Of a stretch of 40,314 nucleotides of DNA, positions 40,272-40,314 are shown in pieces. The position numbers and the translations under genes were made by a program. The stretch spans positions 1-40,314 of the forward strand of contig DATIGQ010000075.1 in assembly GCA_035454605.1 (NCBI GenBank), read 5' to 3'. The stretch is from Terriglobales bacterium (GTDB lineage Bacteria; Acidobacteriota; Terriglobia; Terriglobales; Acidobacteriaceae). The notes under the pieces were generated by a model that saw only the letters and a list, made by a program, of their open reading frames with translations, searched no databases and was not told the origin of the DNA. Positions within the stretch are counted from its first letter, which is position 1. Each line of letters opens with the position of its first letter.

Positions 40272-40314
40272 ATGCCGGACCTCAACTGGGACCGGGCCGA
40301 GGATATCGGCATCC
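40272..40314 (+). CDS. iscX: IscX, 3'-truncated by window edge
   Basis: Only the first 14 residues are visible (MPDLNWDRAEDIGI). They match the start of IscX/YfhJ, an acidic iron-binding adaptor that modulates IscS activity, where a short lead is followed by L-x-W-x-x-x-x-x-I. The expected gene position after fdx supports the call. GGAGGAG (40259-40265) lies 6 nt before ATG 40272; an in-frame ATG at 40266 is too close to it. The rest of the gene lies outside the window. Confidence 0.75.
   Translation, partial: MPDLNWDRAEDIGI

Overview
The window is a high-GC bacterial chromosome segment with densely packed genes, frequent ATGA-type overlaps and no mobile element, CRISPR array or rRNA. Gene content and style (secreted proteins without clear families, HD-GYP and FmdE-like genes, tracts of short reiterated words in the gaps) suggest Acidobacteriota. 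That assignment is inference; no marker gene proves it. Both edges cut through genes.

Layout. (1) 1-6053, plus strand: a lipid-type cluster with two AMP-forming acyl ligases, a crotonase, a secreted protein with two SnoaL-like repeats, an acyl carrier protein and a diacylglycerol/sphingosine-kinase-like lipid kinase. (2) 6050-12191, minus strand: a Tat-exported PhoD-type phosphatase, then a translationally coupled four-gene operon. The operon holds a binding protein, a STAS-domain fusion protein, a permease and an ATPase, and so is an ABC importer of the COG2984/COG4120/COG1101 type with an unusual STAS protein built in. (3) 12334-14719: a CAT-anticodon tRNA that looks like tRNA-Ile2, two secreted proteins of unknown function, an alkyltransferase-like DNA repair protein with Trp in place of the active Cys, and a His-rich membrane protein. 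(4) 14731-25883: surface-glycan and membrane genes. These are a GT4, a PIG-L deacetylase, a MacB-like permease without an ATPase, two GT2 polyprenyl-phosphate-type transferases, a UDP-glucuronate 4-epimerase-like SDR, a polytopic protein, an HpnL-like flippase-fold protein, a TPR protein and a Ca2+/H+ antiporter. (5) 26000-33567: housekeeping and signalling. These are an HD-GYP response regulator, an FmdE-like protein, a Lys/Ser/Thr-rich secreted protein, GatA, GatC, DciA (DUF721), CCA-adding enzyme, TsaD and a CheY-like receiver. (6) 33668-40314: a small zinc-ribbon gene diverging from a full ISC iron-sulfur operon in the order iscR-iscS-iscU-iscA-hscB-hscA-fdx-iscX, the last cut by the window end.

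The main regulatory observation is in the divergent region between the zinc-ribbon gene and iscR. A near-consensus IscR type-1-like site sits just downstream of the iscR -10. A 14-nt stretch matching it at 13 of 14 positions overlaps the -10 of a TTGACA/TACAAT promoter reading the other way, which suggests the zinc-ribbon gene (and possibly the receiver gene behind it) is co-regulated with Fe-S assembly. Other points of interest are the STAS fusion inside the ABC operon, HscB with an N-terminal tetracysteine module, and at least four families of short reiterated-word repeats confined to intergenic gaps.
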